From Flavobacterium quisquiliarum (GTDB lineage Bacteria > Bacteroidota > Bacteroidia > Flavobacteriales > Flavobacteriaceae), in assembly GCF_019308285.1 (NCBI RefSeq), contig NZ_WWEM01000033.1, forward strand, positions 1-64,000: DNA of 64,000 nt, in the 5' to 3' direction. The translations under genes and the position numbers were made by a program. Shown here in pieces: positions 35,858 through 44,378 of the stretch. Below the pieces are notes generated by a model. That model was given only the letters and a program-made list of their open reading frames with translations, searched no databases and had not been told where the DNA came from. The stretch's first letter is position 1. Each line of letters opens with the position of its first letter.

Positions 35858-35892
35858 AAAAAAAAGCGCCTTGAAATCATCAAGACGCTTTA
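35858..35892 (-). terminator. Intrinsic terminator of the APC permease gene
   Basis: On the minus strand AAAGCGTCTTGA pairs with TCAAGGCGCTTT (one G-U), followed by a run of T. It is 42 nt past the permease stop. Confidence 0.75.
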
Positions 35893-35933
35893 ATTATTTA
35901 TAAATTTCTTCGATTTCAACATGAAACAAAAAC

Positions 35934-37385
35934 TTATTCTTTAGGTTTCGTTAGATAATAAACTGGAATACCTGTCAGCATAATCAAAACTCCCCATCCG
36001 CAGGTTGAAAATTTTGTAATTAATAACGAGATACAAATTGCTGTCGCTGTAATGATGTAAAGCATTGGTAAAAACGGATATCCAAAAGCTCTATAAGGTC
36101 TTTCAACATCTGGCATTTTTTTACGCAAAATGAAGATTCCATAAATTGTTAGAATATAAAAAATCAGAACAATTATAATTACAAAGTCTAACAAATCACC
36201 ATATTTTCCTGTAAGACACAAAGCCGAGGCCCAGATACATTGTGCCCAAAGTGCCCAAGCTGGCACGCTTGACTTATTTAAAACTGCTGCTTTCTTGAAG
36301 AACAATCCATCTTTTGCCATCGTATAATACACTCTTGCTCCAGCCATAATTAATCCGTTATTGCAGGCAAAAGTCGAAATCATAATCATTATGGCAATAA
36401 TCAATGTTCCAATATTTCCAAAAATATACTGAGCAGCCACAACAGCAACACGATCAGATTTAGCTGTCGCAATTTCATCAAAAGGAACAACTGCCAAATA
36501 CATAATATTCGTTAGAACATAAATTATTGTTACAATAAAAGTTCCTAGAAATAAACTCAATCCAACATTACGTTTTGGATTTTTAATTTCACCAGCAATA
36601 AAAGTAACACCGTTCCAAGCATCACTTGAAAACAAAGAGCCAACCATCGCAGCGGAAATCCCAGAAATTAATGCCGTTCCACTTATTGGTAACCAAGAAC
36701 CACTGTCCTTATCAAATGTACGGGTAATCCATCCATCTGCCCAGTTGGCTTCCCAAATAGAAGCTTTTGCGCCAAGCGTTAATCCAAAAACTACTAGTCC
36801 AAGCAAAGACAAAATTTTAATGATTGTTAAAACTGTCTGTAAAATTTTACCATCTTTTACGCCGCGACTATTGATATAACTCAATAAAATAATAGTAAAA
36901 ATAGACACTAACTGTGCTGCATTGAGTTTAAAAGAACCTAATTCATACAATATATTTTCATCACTAAAAGGTTCATACAGATAGGCTGCAAACTTTGAAA
37001 AAGCTACTCCAACAGCAGCAATTGTTCCAGTTTGGATTACGGCAAAAAAGCTCCATCCGTACAAAAAAGCAATAAGTTTATTATATGCTTCTTTTAAATA
37101 AACATACTGTCCACCTGCTTTTGGAAACATAGCGCTCAATTCGCCATAACTTACGGCGGCAATAATTGTAATTAATCCAGAAATCAGCCAGATAAGCGTC
37201 AGCCATCCTGCTGATCCGACTTGTCTGGCAATATCGGCACTTACAATAAAGATCCCAGATCCTATCATAGAACCTACTACAAGCATGGTTCCGTCTAATA
37301 ATCCGAGTTCTCTTTTAAAATTTTCTTGGTCGTTTTCTTGCATTTTTATTGGTTTAGGGTTGGTTAAAGATATACTTTTTTTCAA
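35934..37385 (-). CDS. APC-family amino acid permease
   Basis: A 483-residue polytopic inner-membrane transporter with about 12 helices. The first helix region has GTMLVVGSMIGSGIFIVSAD, the signature unwound-helix GSGIF motif of the APC superfamily; FSSDAWNGVTFIAGEIKNPKRN is the conserved helix-6/loop segment. It resembles the L-type amino acid transporter/antiporter branch. Substrate cannot be specified. The start may be the ATG 14 codons downstream (MQENDQENF), since the first residues are poorly conserved in the family. A structured element (37430-37518) lies on the same strand upstream. Confidence 0.88.
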   Translation of the reverse strand: MKKSISLTNPKPIKMQENDQENFKRELGLLDGTMLVVGSMIGSGIFIVSADIARQVGSAGWLTLIWLISGLITIIAAVSYGELSAMFPKAGGQYVYLKEAYNKLIAFLYGWSFFAVIQTGTIAAVGVAFSKFAAYLYEPFSDENILYELGSFKLNAAQLVSIFTIILLSYINSRGVKDGKILQTVLTIIKILSLLGLVVFGLTLGAKASIWEANWADGWITRTFDKDSGSWLPISGTALISGISAAMVGSLFSSDAWNGVTFIAGEIKNPKRNVGLSLFLGTFIVTIIYVLTNIMYLAVVPFDEIATAKSDRVAVVAAQYIFGNIGTLIIAIMIMISTFACNNGLIMAGARVYYTMAKDGLFFKKAAVLNKSSVPAWALWAQCIWASALCLTGKYGDLLDFVIIIVLIFYILTIYGIFILRKKMPDVERPYRAFGYPFLPMLYIITATAICISLLITKFSTCGWGVLIMLTGIPVYYLTKPKE

Positions 37386-37429
37386 CAGTTTAGATTTTAG
37401 ATCATAGATTTCAGATTACTAAAGTCTTT

Positions 37430-37518
37430 TTGGGCGTATCCCTCTGGGTCGGGCTATCCACTATATCTTTTATGGCGAACCCCGCCATAAAAGGATGCCG
37501 TTTCTATCCCTTACGCAA
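37430..37518 (-). ncRNA. Structured dispersed element, copy C (minus strand)
   Basis: On the minus strand it starts TTGCGTAAGGGATAGAAACG and ends GGATACGCCCAA, so TTGCGTA pairs with TACGC..AA. The apex is a perfect 11-bp stem CTTTTATGGCG / CGCCATAAAAG around GGGTT. The core GATAG..GG.ATCCTTTT and AAAAGAT..GGATAGC matches copies A and B (346-424 and 21661-21744). It lies 45 nt upstream of the permease start on the same strand. The text GGGTCGGGCTATCC is familiar as a flavobacterial repeat. Confidence 0.5.
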
Positions 37519-37583
37519 ACTCGTTTTTATAAGAAGTTTTACACATTAAAGTTTTTTTCTATCTTTAAATAAAAACAACAATT

Positions 37584-38342
37584 ATGACCTGGGATCCAAA
37601 AAAATACAACGAATTTAAAGAAGAACGTTCGAAACCTTTTGACGATCTGACAAGTCATATTATCGATACGCCCAACCTAAAAGTCATTGACTTAGGATGC
37701 GGAACTGGTGAACTAACCAAGAAACTATACGAAAAATTAACTAATCCAACAGTTCTTGGAATAGATAACTCAGCTGAAATGCTGGCCAAAGCTCCTATTC
37801 AAACAAATCTTCAATTTGAAGAAAAACCAATTTTAGATCAGCTAAACGATACAGTCAAATGGGATCTTATTTTTTCAAACGCAGCATTACAATGGATTGA
37901 CAATCATTATGAACTTTTTCCAAAAATTATTTCCCGTCTAAATTCAGGTGGACAACTGGCAGTTCAAATGCCTCAGCAGAATGAAAATATTCTCAATAAA
38001 ATACTTTTAAACTTGGTACAGGAAGAACCTTTCACTTCTTATTTAAATAATTGGACAAGACCTTCACCAGTTCTGACTTTAGATGAGTATGCTAAAATCC
38101 TTTTTGAAAATGGCGGAGAGGATTTGGTCATATACGAAAAAGTATATCCTATTATTTCTACCGCCCAAGATGACTTTTTCGATTTTATTTCCGGCTCCGC
38201 TTTAACCGTTTATCAAGAGCGTTTAAAAGAAGGCGAATTTGAAGAATTAACTGCTGAATTTAAAAAAAGAATAAACACTTATTTTCCAAATGTTCCTGCC
38301 ATTTATGCCTTCAGAAGACTGATCATTTATGCCAAATTTTAA
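37584..38342 (+). CDS. Class I SAM-dependent methyltransferase (trans-aconitate methyltransferase-like)
   Basis: 252 residues of Rossmann-fold methyltransferase. SAM-binding motif I is VIDLGCGTGELTKKL (about residues 34-48), followed by LGIDNSAEMLAKA and FSNAALQWIDNHYELFPKI. The N-terminal MTWDPKKYNEFKEERSKPFD and the LQWIDNH segment match the Tam family, which methylates trans-aconitate, a by-product that inhibits aconitase. Two aconitase genes lie 4-9 kb away, which fits but does not prove this. Monocistronic. A generic methyltransferase of the UbiE type is the alternative. Confidence 0.8.
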   Translation: MTWDPKKYNEFKEERSKPFDDLTSHIIDTPNLKVIDLGCGTGELTKKLYEKLTNPTVLGIDNSAEMLAKAPIQTNLQFEEKPILDQLNDTVKWDLIFSNAALQWIDNHYELFPKIISRLNSGGQLAVQMPQQNENILNKILLNLVQEEPFTSYLNNWTRPSPVLTLDEYAKILFENGGEDLVIYEKVYPIISTAQDDFFDFISGSALTVYQERLKEGEFEELTAEFKKRINTYFPNVPAIYAFRRLIIYAKF

Positions 38343-38725
38343 TCAATTAATTGAGACAGACAAAACCTCAACTTCTTTTTTTTACTTTCTACTTTTTGTC
38401 TTTTATTCACTTCCAGATTTGGAAAGTCAAAATCTAATTCGACTTCAATAAAAGATATAAACAACATAAATAACTACCAAACAAGATGTTAAACAAAAAA
38501 GAATTAGTTTAAAAAATTTTCAATTTGAACTCATTTTTTTGTAAAACTTATAAGATAAATTTCACTATATTTGAGAGAATCATTCCAAATCTATTTTTTA
38601 AGCGCCGATAATTTTAACAAGTGTTTAATTTAAATTTTAAACAACCTTTCCCAAATAAGATTGTTTTCAGATTAAAAAAAAAGCACATAAAGACACTTTA
38701 TTATTAACCTACTAATTATAAGATT
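38343..38725. other. Long leader region upstream of a histidine kinase gene
   Basis: 383 nt without a gene. The notable content is TATATTTG at 38566-38573, which would leave a leader of about 150 nt before the kinase start, and very AT-rich text. No terminator with a T-run was recognised after the methyltransferase gene. Confidence 0.5.
38566..38573 (+). promoter_or_regulatory. Candidate -7 element for the kinase/receiver operon
   Basis: TATATTTG matches TAnnTTTG exactly; a TTG lies 24 nt upstream (longer than the usual 17-20). The start codon is about 150 nt further on. Confidence 0.4.
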
Positions 38726-40150
38726 ATGTCTAAGTTACAAGCTTTAAAAAACTTTCGTTTTCCGAATGTTTTCATTCTTATTCTAATCGTTTTTATTTCC
38801 TGCGCGTTACTCATCTGCATCAATTTTTTTACCATTAAAATTTTATCGGCAAACCGGGCTTACGTCAATGGAGAATCTCATTATTCTAAAGGACAAAAAG
38901 ATGCATCGAGACATCTTATTAGTTATCTATATACACAAAATCCAAATCAATGGAAATCATTCCTTGAGGAAATAAAAGTGCCGCAGGGAGATGGAATTGC
39001 ACGCATCACTTTGCTAAAAGCAGGAGACAATCAAGTGGCAAGAAAAGGTTTTTTAACTGGCCGAAATCATGAAGACGACTTGGATGATGTAATCTGGCTT
39101 TTTGACAACTTTAAAAATGTTTCTTTTTTATCTAAGGCTATTCACGAATGGGGGAAAGGCGACAAACAAATTGTTAAGCTTTTTGTAATTGGCCAACAAA
39201 TTCACGCTAAAATAGATCGTGAAATTTTGACTGGTACAGATCAAAAAAAGTTTATGAAAGAAATTAGTATAATTAGTGATCAATTAACTATTAATGAACG
39301 AAATTTCTCAAATACATTAGGAGAAGGAACACGAAAAATCAAAGACTTATTAATTTTTACCAATATCTTCTTCATCTTGGTCATAATCTGCAGTGTATGC
39401 CTATATTATTCCATTATGGTAAAAAGGCTTGTTGTTTCTAAAAAAGAAACTGAGGCTAAAAATGAGAACTTAATAATTGTAAACAAAGAACTAGATCGTT
39501 TTGTTTACAGTGCTTCACACGATTTGAGGTCTCCAATCACTTCTTTAAAAGGCTTAATCGAAATTACAGCCTTAGAGGATGATGTAAATCAGATTCGAAA
39601 TTATCTTCAAATGATGCATCAAAGTCTGGCTCGTCAAGATCAATTTATCAGTGACATCATTGATTATTCTAAGAACAAAAGAAAAGAAATAATCATAGAG
39701 CCAGTTAGTTTAAAGGAATTGTTTAACGAAGCTATTTTACAATTAATGCATATTGAAAATGCCAGTAGAATCAAATTTACTCAGGAGCTTCAAGTAGATC
39801 AAATTAAGAGTGACGGTCTTCGTTTGAAAATCATTATCAACAATCTAATTTCAAACGCTATAAAATATGCCGATTGCAGTAAACAAGAAATGTTTATTAC
39901 TATTAAAACCTACTTCAGTGAAGGTTTAAATAAAATTGAAATCGCAGATAACGGAATCGGAATTCATGACGAACATAAAGAAAATATTTTTGATATGTAC
40001 TTTGGAACTAACAAAAATAAAGGTTCCGGATTAGGCTTATATATTGTCAAAGAAGCCGTCGAAAATATCAAAGGAGACATTTTTGTTTTTTCGGAAAGCA
40101 ATGTCGGAAGTAAATTTATTGTAACTATACCTAACTCACATGCCGTTTAG
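38726..40150 (+). CDS. Membrane histidine kinase
   Basis: A 474-residue sensor kinase. It has two membrane helices (about 15-37 and 207-228) flanking a periplasmic sensor of about 170 residues, then a coiled coil (KKETEAKNENLIIVNKELDR), HisKA with YSASHDLRSPITSLKGL (His265) and HATPase with NNLISNAIKYA, IADNGIGI and GSGLGLYIVKEAV. All catalytic boxes are intact. The following receiver gene overlaps it by 11 nt, so they are a coupled two-component pair. The signal and output are unknown; no HAMP domain was recognised. Confidence 0.9.
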   Translation: MSKLQALKNFRFPNVFILILIVFISCALLICINFFTIKILSANRAYVNGESHYSKGQKDASRHLISYLYTQNPNQWKSFLEEIKVPQGDGIARITLLKAGDNQVARKGFLTGRNHEDDLDDVIWLFDNFKNVSFLSKAIHEWGKGDKQIVKLFVIGQQIHAKIDREILTGTDQKKFMKEISIISDQLTINERNFSNTLGEGTRKIKDLLIFTNIFFILVIICSVCLYYSIMVKRLVVSKKETEAKNENLIIVNKELDRFVYSASHDLRSPITSLKGLIEITALEDDVNQIRNYLQMMHQSLARQDQFISDIIDYSKNKRKEIIIEPVSLKELFNEAILQLMHIENASRIKFTQELQVDQIKSDGLRLKIIINNLISNAIKYADCSKQEMFITIKTYFSEGLNKIEIADNGIGIHDEHKENIFDMYFGTNKNKGSGLGLYIVKEAVENIKGDIFVFSESNVGSKFIVTIPNSHAV

Positions 40151-40523
40151 ATCTCAATTTATCATCATAGAAGACAACTTAATTGATCAGTTTGTCACTA
40201 AAAAATTACTTAAAAAAGGATTAGATATTAATCCACTTTACACTGCTAATAATGGAAAAGAAGGTATTGACTGGCTTATAAAGAATCCAAATCATCATTC
40301 CTTGATTATTCTTTTAGACATTCAAATGCCTATTATGAATGGTTTTGAGTTTTTAGATGAATTTGCTAAACTGCCAGAAATGGTAAAAGATAAAATTGAA
40401 ATTTTTGTACTTTCTTCTACTTTAGACAGTGATGAGATTAAGAGAGTAAAAGAAAACAAATACGTCTCTGATTTTTGGAATAAACCTTTCAGACTGGAAT
40501 TATTGCAAAAGACTTTTGTTTAA
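40140..40523 (+). CDS. Single-domain response regulator
   Basis: 127 residues, only a receiver domain. Acidic pocket residues are in IIEDNLIDQ, the phospho-acceptor aspartate is in IILLDIQMPIMNG (about residue 60) and the conserved lysine is in WNKPF. With no output domain it must act by protein contact or phosphotransfer rather than by DNA binding. It overlaps the kinase gene by 11 nt. Its stop is 3 nt from the stop of the convergent LysM gene. The family is similar to Rcp1/CheY-like receivers common in Bacteroidota. Confidence 0.9.
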   Translation: MPFRSQFIIIEDNLIDQFVTKKLLKKGLDINPLYTANNGKEGIDWLIKNPNHHSLIILLDIQMPIMNGFEFLDEFAKLPEMVKDKIEIFVLSSTLDSDEIKRVKENKYVSDFWNKPFRLELLQKTFV

Positions 40524-40526
40524 AAA

Positions 40527-41690
40527 TTATTCTAAAACACGATTTACTTGAGAAAATGATCTAGTGTAATAAGGTTCTTTTGTAGAGGAGATTATTACAC
40601 CTCCGTGTGTTGATGAATGTACAAATTTAATTTCCCCATCGATATTTTCAACCACCATACCAACATGATTTATATGACGTCTTCCGTTGGTTTTAAAGAA
40701 AATTAAATCTCCTTTTTGAGCTTCGTCTGAAGCTACCTTAGTTCCTATTCGAGATTGTTCTATTGAACTTCTTGGCAGTTTAATATCGAAGTTACCAAAG
40801 GTACAGAACATTAATCCTGAACAATCAAAACCTGCTTTTGTAGTACCGCCAGAACGATAACGTGTTCCGATATTTTCAGTTGCACTTGCTATAAGCTGAT
40901 CTATTAAGTCAGAGTGGGCCCCTGTTGGTACTTTTACATAAGTAGAATCTCTTTTTATTTCTGGTGTCGTTTCTGCTATTTGCGTTGAAGAAGAAAGAAT
41001 TGTTTCATTAGTAATTTGTCCTTCTTGAGATGCTTGAATTGCATCTGCTTTTTCTTTTGGAACACGAATTTTCAGAACATAACCGATAGGCATTTTCTTT
41101 TTGATTGAAGGATTTTGGCGCTCTAATTCTGCAACTGAAACTCCATATTCTTTTGAAATACCATACTTTGTTTCTTTTGCTTTAACTTCTCTAATTAATT
41201 CAACATCTGTAGAAACTATTTGTGGTATATTTTTACTTGATTTTTCTTCAACAGAAGCAATAGTCGAAGGAATTGCAATCTGTTGTCCTATTTTCAATCC
41301 TTCTGTCTCCAAAAGTGGATTGGCTTTCTTTAAATCATCAACAGAAACATTATATTTTTTTGAAATTCCCCAAAGTGTTTCTTTAGCAGTTACTTCATGT
41401 GTTTCGGGAGAACTAATATTAGAAGAAGTATTATTTAAAGCAAGTTCAGTAGTTTTAGATTTTGTCTTTGAAGTGCTTTTATTTTTATTCGGAATTAAAA
41501 GTGTAGAATTTAGTTTTAAGATTTTAGGAGCATTTGGGTTGGCATCAGTAATCTCTTTTACTTTTACCCCATATTTTTTAGCAATAACAGAAAGGTTTTC
41601 TCCTTTTGAAATTTTGTGCTTTACAAAGTTCTCCTGCGCGAAGGCTCCAAAACTAAAAAAAAACAGTGCTATTATTATCCTATAAACCAT
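40527..41690 (-). CDS. LysM-NlpC/P60 peptidoglycan hydrolase
   Basis: 387 residues, exported: signal peptide MVYRIIIALFFFSFGAFAQ. Three LysM domains follow (about 23-68, 97-142, 163-210), for example HKISKGENLSVIAKKYGVKV and HEVTAKETLWGISKKYNV. An NlpC/P60 cysteine peptidase ends the protein (about 255-387): DCSGLMFCTFGNF holds the catalytic Cys and HINHVGMVV the His. It probably cleaves stem-peptide bonds in peptidoglycan during wall remodelling. It converges on the receiver gene with only 3 nt between stops, so the two transcripts should overlap. Confidence 0.9.
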   Translation of the reverse strand: MVYRIIIALFFFSFGAFAQENFVKHKISKGENLSVIAKKYGVKVKEITDANPNAPKILKLNSTLLIPNKNKSTSKTKSKTTELALNNTSSNISSPETHEVTAKETLWGISKKYNVSVDDLKKANPLLETEGLKIGQQIAIPSTIASVEEKSSKNIPQIVSTDVELIREVKAKETKYGISKEYGVSVAELERQNPSIKKKMPIGYVLKIRVPKEKADAIQASQEGQITNETILSSSTQIAETTPEIKRDSTYVKVPTGAHSDLIDQLIASATENIGTRYRSGGTTKAGFDCSGLMFCTFGNFDIKLPRSSIEQSRIGTKVASDEAQKGDLIFFKTNGRRHINHVGMVVENIDGEIKFVHSSTHGGVIISSTKEPYYTRSFSQVNRVLE

Positions 41691-41990
41691 ATTTCTTGAA
41701 TTACATTTTTATTACTATTTCAAGAGCTCAAAACATTAATTTTTAAACTCAAAAAAATCATTTTTATTACGTGCATCGCGAATTTAACTTTTTAAAGTAA
41801 AAAAACCTCGATTTTTAACAACTAATTTTGGTCAAAAACCCAAATTTAAAGCTTAGTTAATATCAAAAAAAGCTTCTTGACTGAATTTCAAAACTTTATA
41901 ATTAAGACTAAATTTCCTTCCAAAAACTAGCATCAAAACAAAACGCCCTGTTATCACAGAGCGTTTTTACTTATAATTAAATTCTAATAA
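41691..41990. other. Intergenic region upstream of the LysM hydrolase gene
   Basis: 300 nt, AT-rich, with the acnA terminator at 41937-41970. No exact TAnnTTTG promoter for the LysM gene and no open frame were found. Confidence 0.5.
41937..41970 (-). terminator. Intrinsic terminator of the acnA-type gene
   Basis: On the minus strand AAAAACGCTCTGT pairs with ACAGGGCGTTTTG around GATA, one G-U mismatch. It lies about 20 nt past the stop at 41991. Confidence 0.75.
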
Positions 41991-44255
41991 TTAAGCTTTT
42001 CCAGCAGCAATTAAGTTTAATGCAGAACCCGCAACAAACCATCCAATTTGTCCAGCATTATACGTATGGTTTGCCAAGATAATATCTTTAGTTCCATTCG
42101 CATGAACAAATTCTAATGTTAATGGTTTTCCTGGAGCAAACTCTGTCAAATCCAAGAAATTGATCGTGTCATCTTCTTGGATTTTATCATAATCTGCTTC
42201 GTTTGCAAAAGTCAACCCTAAAAGACCTTGTTTTTTAAGGTTTGTTTCATGGATACGAGCAAATGATTTCACTAAAACCGCTTTCACTCCTAAGAAACGA
42301 GGTTCCATAGCCGCATGTTCACGAGAAGAACCTTCTCCGTAGTTATGATCTCCAACCACAATAGACGGAACTCCAGCTGCTTTATAAGCACGAGCAACAG
42401 CAGGCACTGCATCGTATTGTCCAGTCAATTGATTTTTAACTGAATTTGTTTTTTGGTTATATGCGTTTACAGCACCAATTAACATATTATTAGAAATATT
42501 ATCTAAATGTCCGCGGAAACGTAACCACGGCCCTGCCATGGAAATATGATCGGTTGTACATTTTCCGAATGCTTTGATTAACAATTTTGCACCTGTGATA
42601 TTTTTACCGTCCCAAGCATCAAATGGAGCTAATAATTGTAAACGTTCAGAAGTTGGATTAACCACTACCTGAACTCCTGAACCATCAGCAGCCGGAGCCT
42701 GAAATCCTGGATCTTCTGCATAAAAACCTTTAGCAGGAAGTTCATCTCCAGTTGGAGCATCCAACATTACTTCTTCTCCATCTTCATTAATCAACTTATC
42801 TGTTAAAGGATTAAAACTTAAATCACCCGCAATAGCCATTGCGGTTACCAATTCTGGAGATCCCACAAATGCTAATGTATTAGGGTTACCATCTGCACGT
42901 TTCGAAAAGTTACGATTGAAAGAGTGAACGATTGTGTTTCTTTCTTCTTTCTCTGCTCCTTCTCTGTCCCACATACCAATACATGGTCCGCAGGCATTTG
43001 CAAAAACAGTTGCTCCAATTTTATGAAATGTATCAATAAATCCGTCTCTTTCTATAGTCGAACGAACTACTTCAGAACCTGGAGTAATAGTAAACTCCGC
43101 TTTTGTTTTTAAGTTTTTAGCAGCAACTTGTCTTGCTAAAGAAGCTGCACGGGAAATATCTTCATAAGAAGAGTTTGTACAAGAACCAATTAAACCAACT
43201 TGAATTTGCAATGGCCAATTATTTTTTATTGCTTCATCTTTCATTTTAGAAATTGGAGTCGCTAAATCTGGAGTAAAAGGTCCGTTTAAATGAGGTTCTA
43301 ATTCTGATAAATTAATTTCAATAACCTGATCAAAATATTGCTCTGGATTTGCATAAACCTCTGGATCTCCAGTTAAATATGGAGCGATTTTATCGGCAGC
43401 ATCTGCAACTTCTGCACGGTTTGTAGAACGAAGGTAACGTCCCATTGAAGCATCGTATCCAAAAGTTGAAGTTGTTGCTCCAATTTCAGCTCCCATATTA
43501 CAAATAGTTCCTTTACCCGTACAAGACATTGCTGTTGCTCCTTCGCCAAAATATTCTACTATAGCACCAGTTCCGCCTTTTACAGTCAAAATACCAGCCA
43601 CTTTCAAAATAACATCTTTAGGCGCTGTCCAGCCTGATAACTTACCCGTTAACTTTACTCCAATTAATTTAGGAAATTTAAGCTCCCATGCCATTCCTGA
43701 CATTACATCTACAGCGTCGGCACCACCAACTCCAATTGCCACCATTCCTAAACCTCCTGCATTTACGGTGTGCGAATCGGTACCAATCATCATTCCACCA
43801 GGAAAAGCATAATTTTCCAAAACCACTTGATGGATAATTCCAGCTCCTGGTTTCCAGAAACCAATTCCATATTTATTAGAAACAGACGATAAGAAGTCAA
43901 AAACCTCATTACTTTGTGTCTTCGCTCTAGCCAAATCCGTTGCCGCATCAACTTTTGCTTGAATTAAGTGATCACAGTGCACAGTAGTTGGAACCGCCAC
44001 TTTAGATTTTCCAGCATGCATAAATTGTAATAATGCCATTTGTGCTGTTGCATCTTGACACGCTACACGATCCGGTGCAAAATCAACGTAATCAACTCCT
44101 CTCTTAAACACCTGAGATGGATTTCCATCCCACAGGTGATTGTATAAAATTTTCTCAGTTAATGTAAGTGGACGACCAACAAGCTCACGTGCTTTATCAA
44201 CACGTGACGGCATATTTTCGTACACTTTTTTAATCATTTCGATATCAAAAGCCAT
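41991..44255 (-). CDS. Aconitate hydratase, mitochondrial/AcnA-type
   Basis: A 754-residue TCA-cycle enzyme converting citrate to isocitrate via cis-aconitate with a 4Fe-4S cluster. Cluster cysteines are visible in GLIGSCTNSSYEDI and in NACGPCIGMWDREG; the substrate-binding loops include ATAQMALLQFM, GTDSHTVNAGGLGM and GDHNYGEGSSREHA. Length and order (about 480-residue LeuC-like part, then the swivel domain) match the eukaryotic-type aconitase. It is directly downstream of a second, differently built aconitase gene (acnB type) with a terminator in between, so separate expression is likely. Confidence 0.95.
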   Translation of the reverse strand: MAFDIEMIKKVYENMPSRVDKARELVGRPLTLTEKILYNHLWDGNPSQVFKRGVDYVDFAPDRVACQDATAQMALLQFMHAGKSKVAVPTTVHCDHLIQAKVDAATDLARAKTQSNEVFDFLSSVSNKYGIGFWKPGAGIIHQVVLENYAFPGGMMIGTDSHTVNAGGLGMVAIGVGGADAVDVMSGMAWELKFPKLIGVKLTGKLSGWTAPKDVILKVAGILTVKGGTGAIVEYFGEGATAMSCTGKGTICNMGAEIGATTSTFGYDASMGRYLRSTNRAEVADAADKIAPYLTGDPEVYANPEQYFDQVIEINLSELEPHLNGPFTPDLATPISKMKDEAIKNNWPLQIQVGLIGSCTNSSYEDISRAASLARQVAAKNLKTKAEFTITPGSEVVRSTIERDGFIDTFHKIGATVFANACGPCIGMWDREGAEKEERNTIVHSFNRNFSKRADGNPNTLAFVGSPELVTAMAIAGDLSFNPLTDKLINEDGEEVMLDAPTGDELPAKGFYAEDPGFQAPAADGSGVQVVVNPTSERLQLLAPFDAWDGKNITGAKLLIKAFGKCTTDHISMAGPWLRFRGHLDNISNNMLIGAVNAYNQKTNSVKNQLTGQYDAVPAVARAYKAAGVPSIVVGDHNYGEGSSREHAAMEPRFLGVKAVLVKSFARIHETNLKKQGLLGLTFANEADYDKIQEDDTINFLDLTEFAPGKPLTLEFVHANGTKDIILANHTYNAGQIGWFVAGSALNLIAAGKA

Positions 44256-44330
44256 AAGTCTTACAATTTGTTTGTTTTCTGTTTTTTTTGAACTTCCTAA
44301 GTTACAAAAAATAGAGGAGGTATAAAAGAA

Positions 44331-44357
44331 AAAGCCCGAGTTTATTGCTCGGGCTTT
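44331..44357 (-). terminator. Intrinsic terminator between the two aconitase genes
   Basis: AAAGCCCGAG and CTCGGGCTTT form a perfect 10-bp stem around a 7-nt loop; on the minus strand TTTTCTTTTA follows. It ends the acnB transcript upstream of acnA. Confidence 0.85.
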
Positions 44358-44378
44358 ATAATATTAATAATTGTAAGA

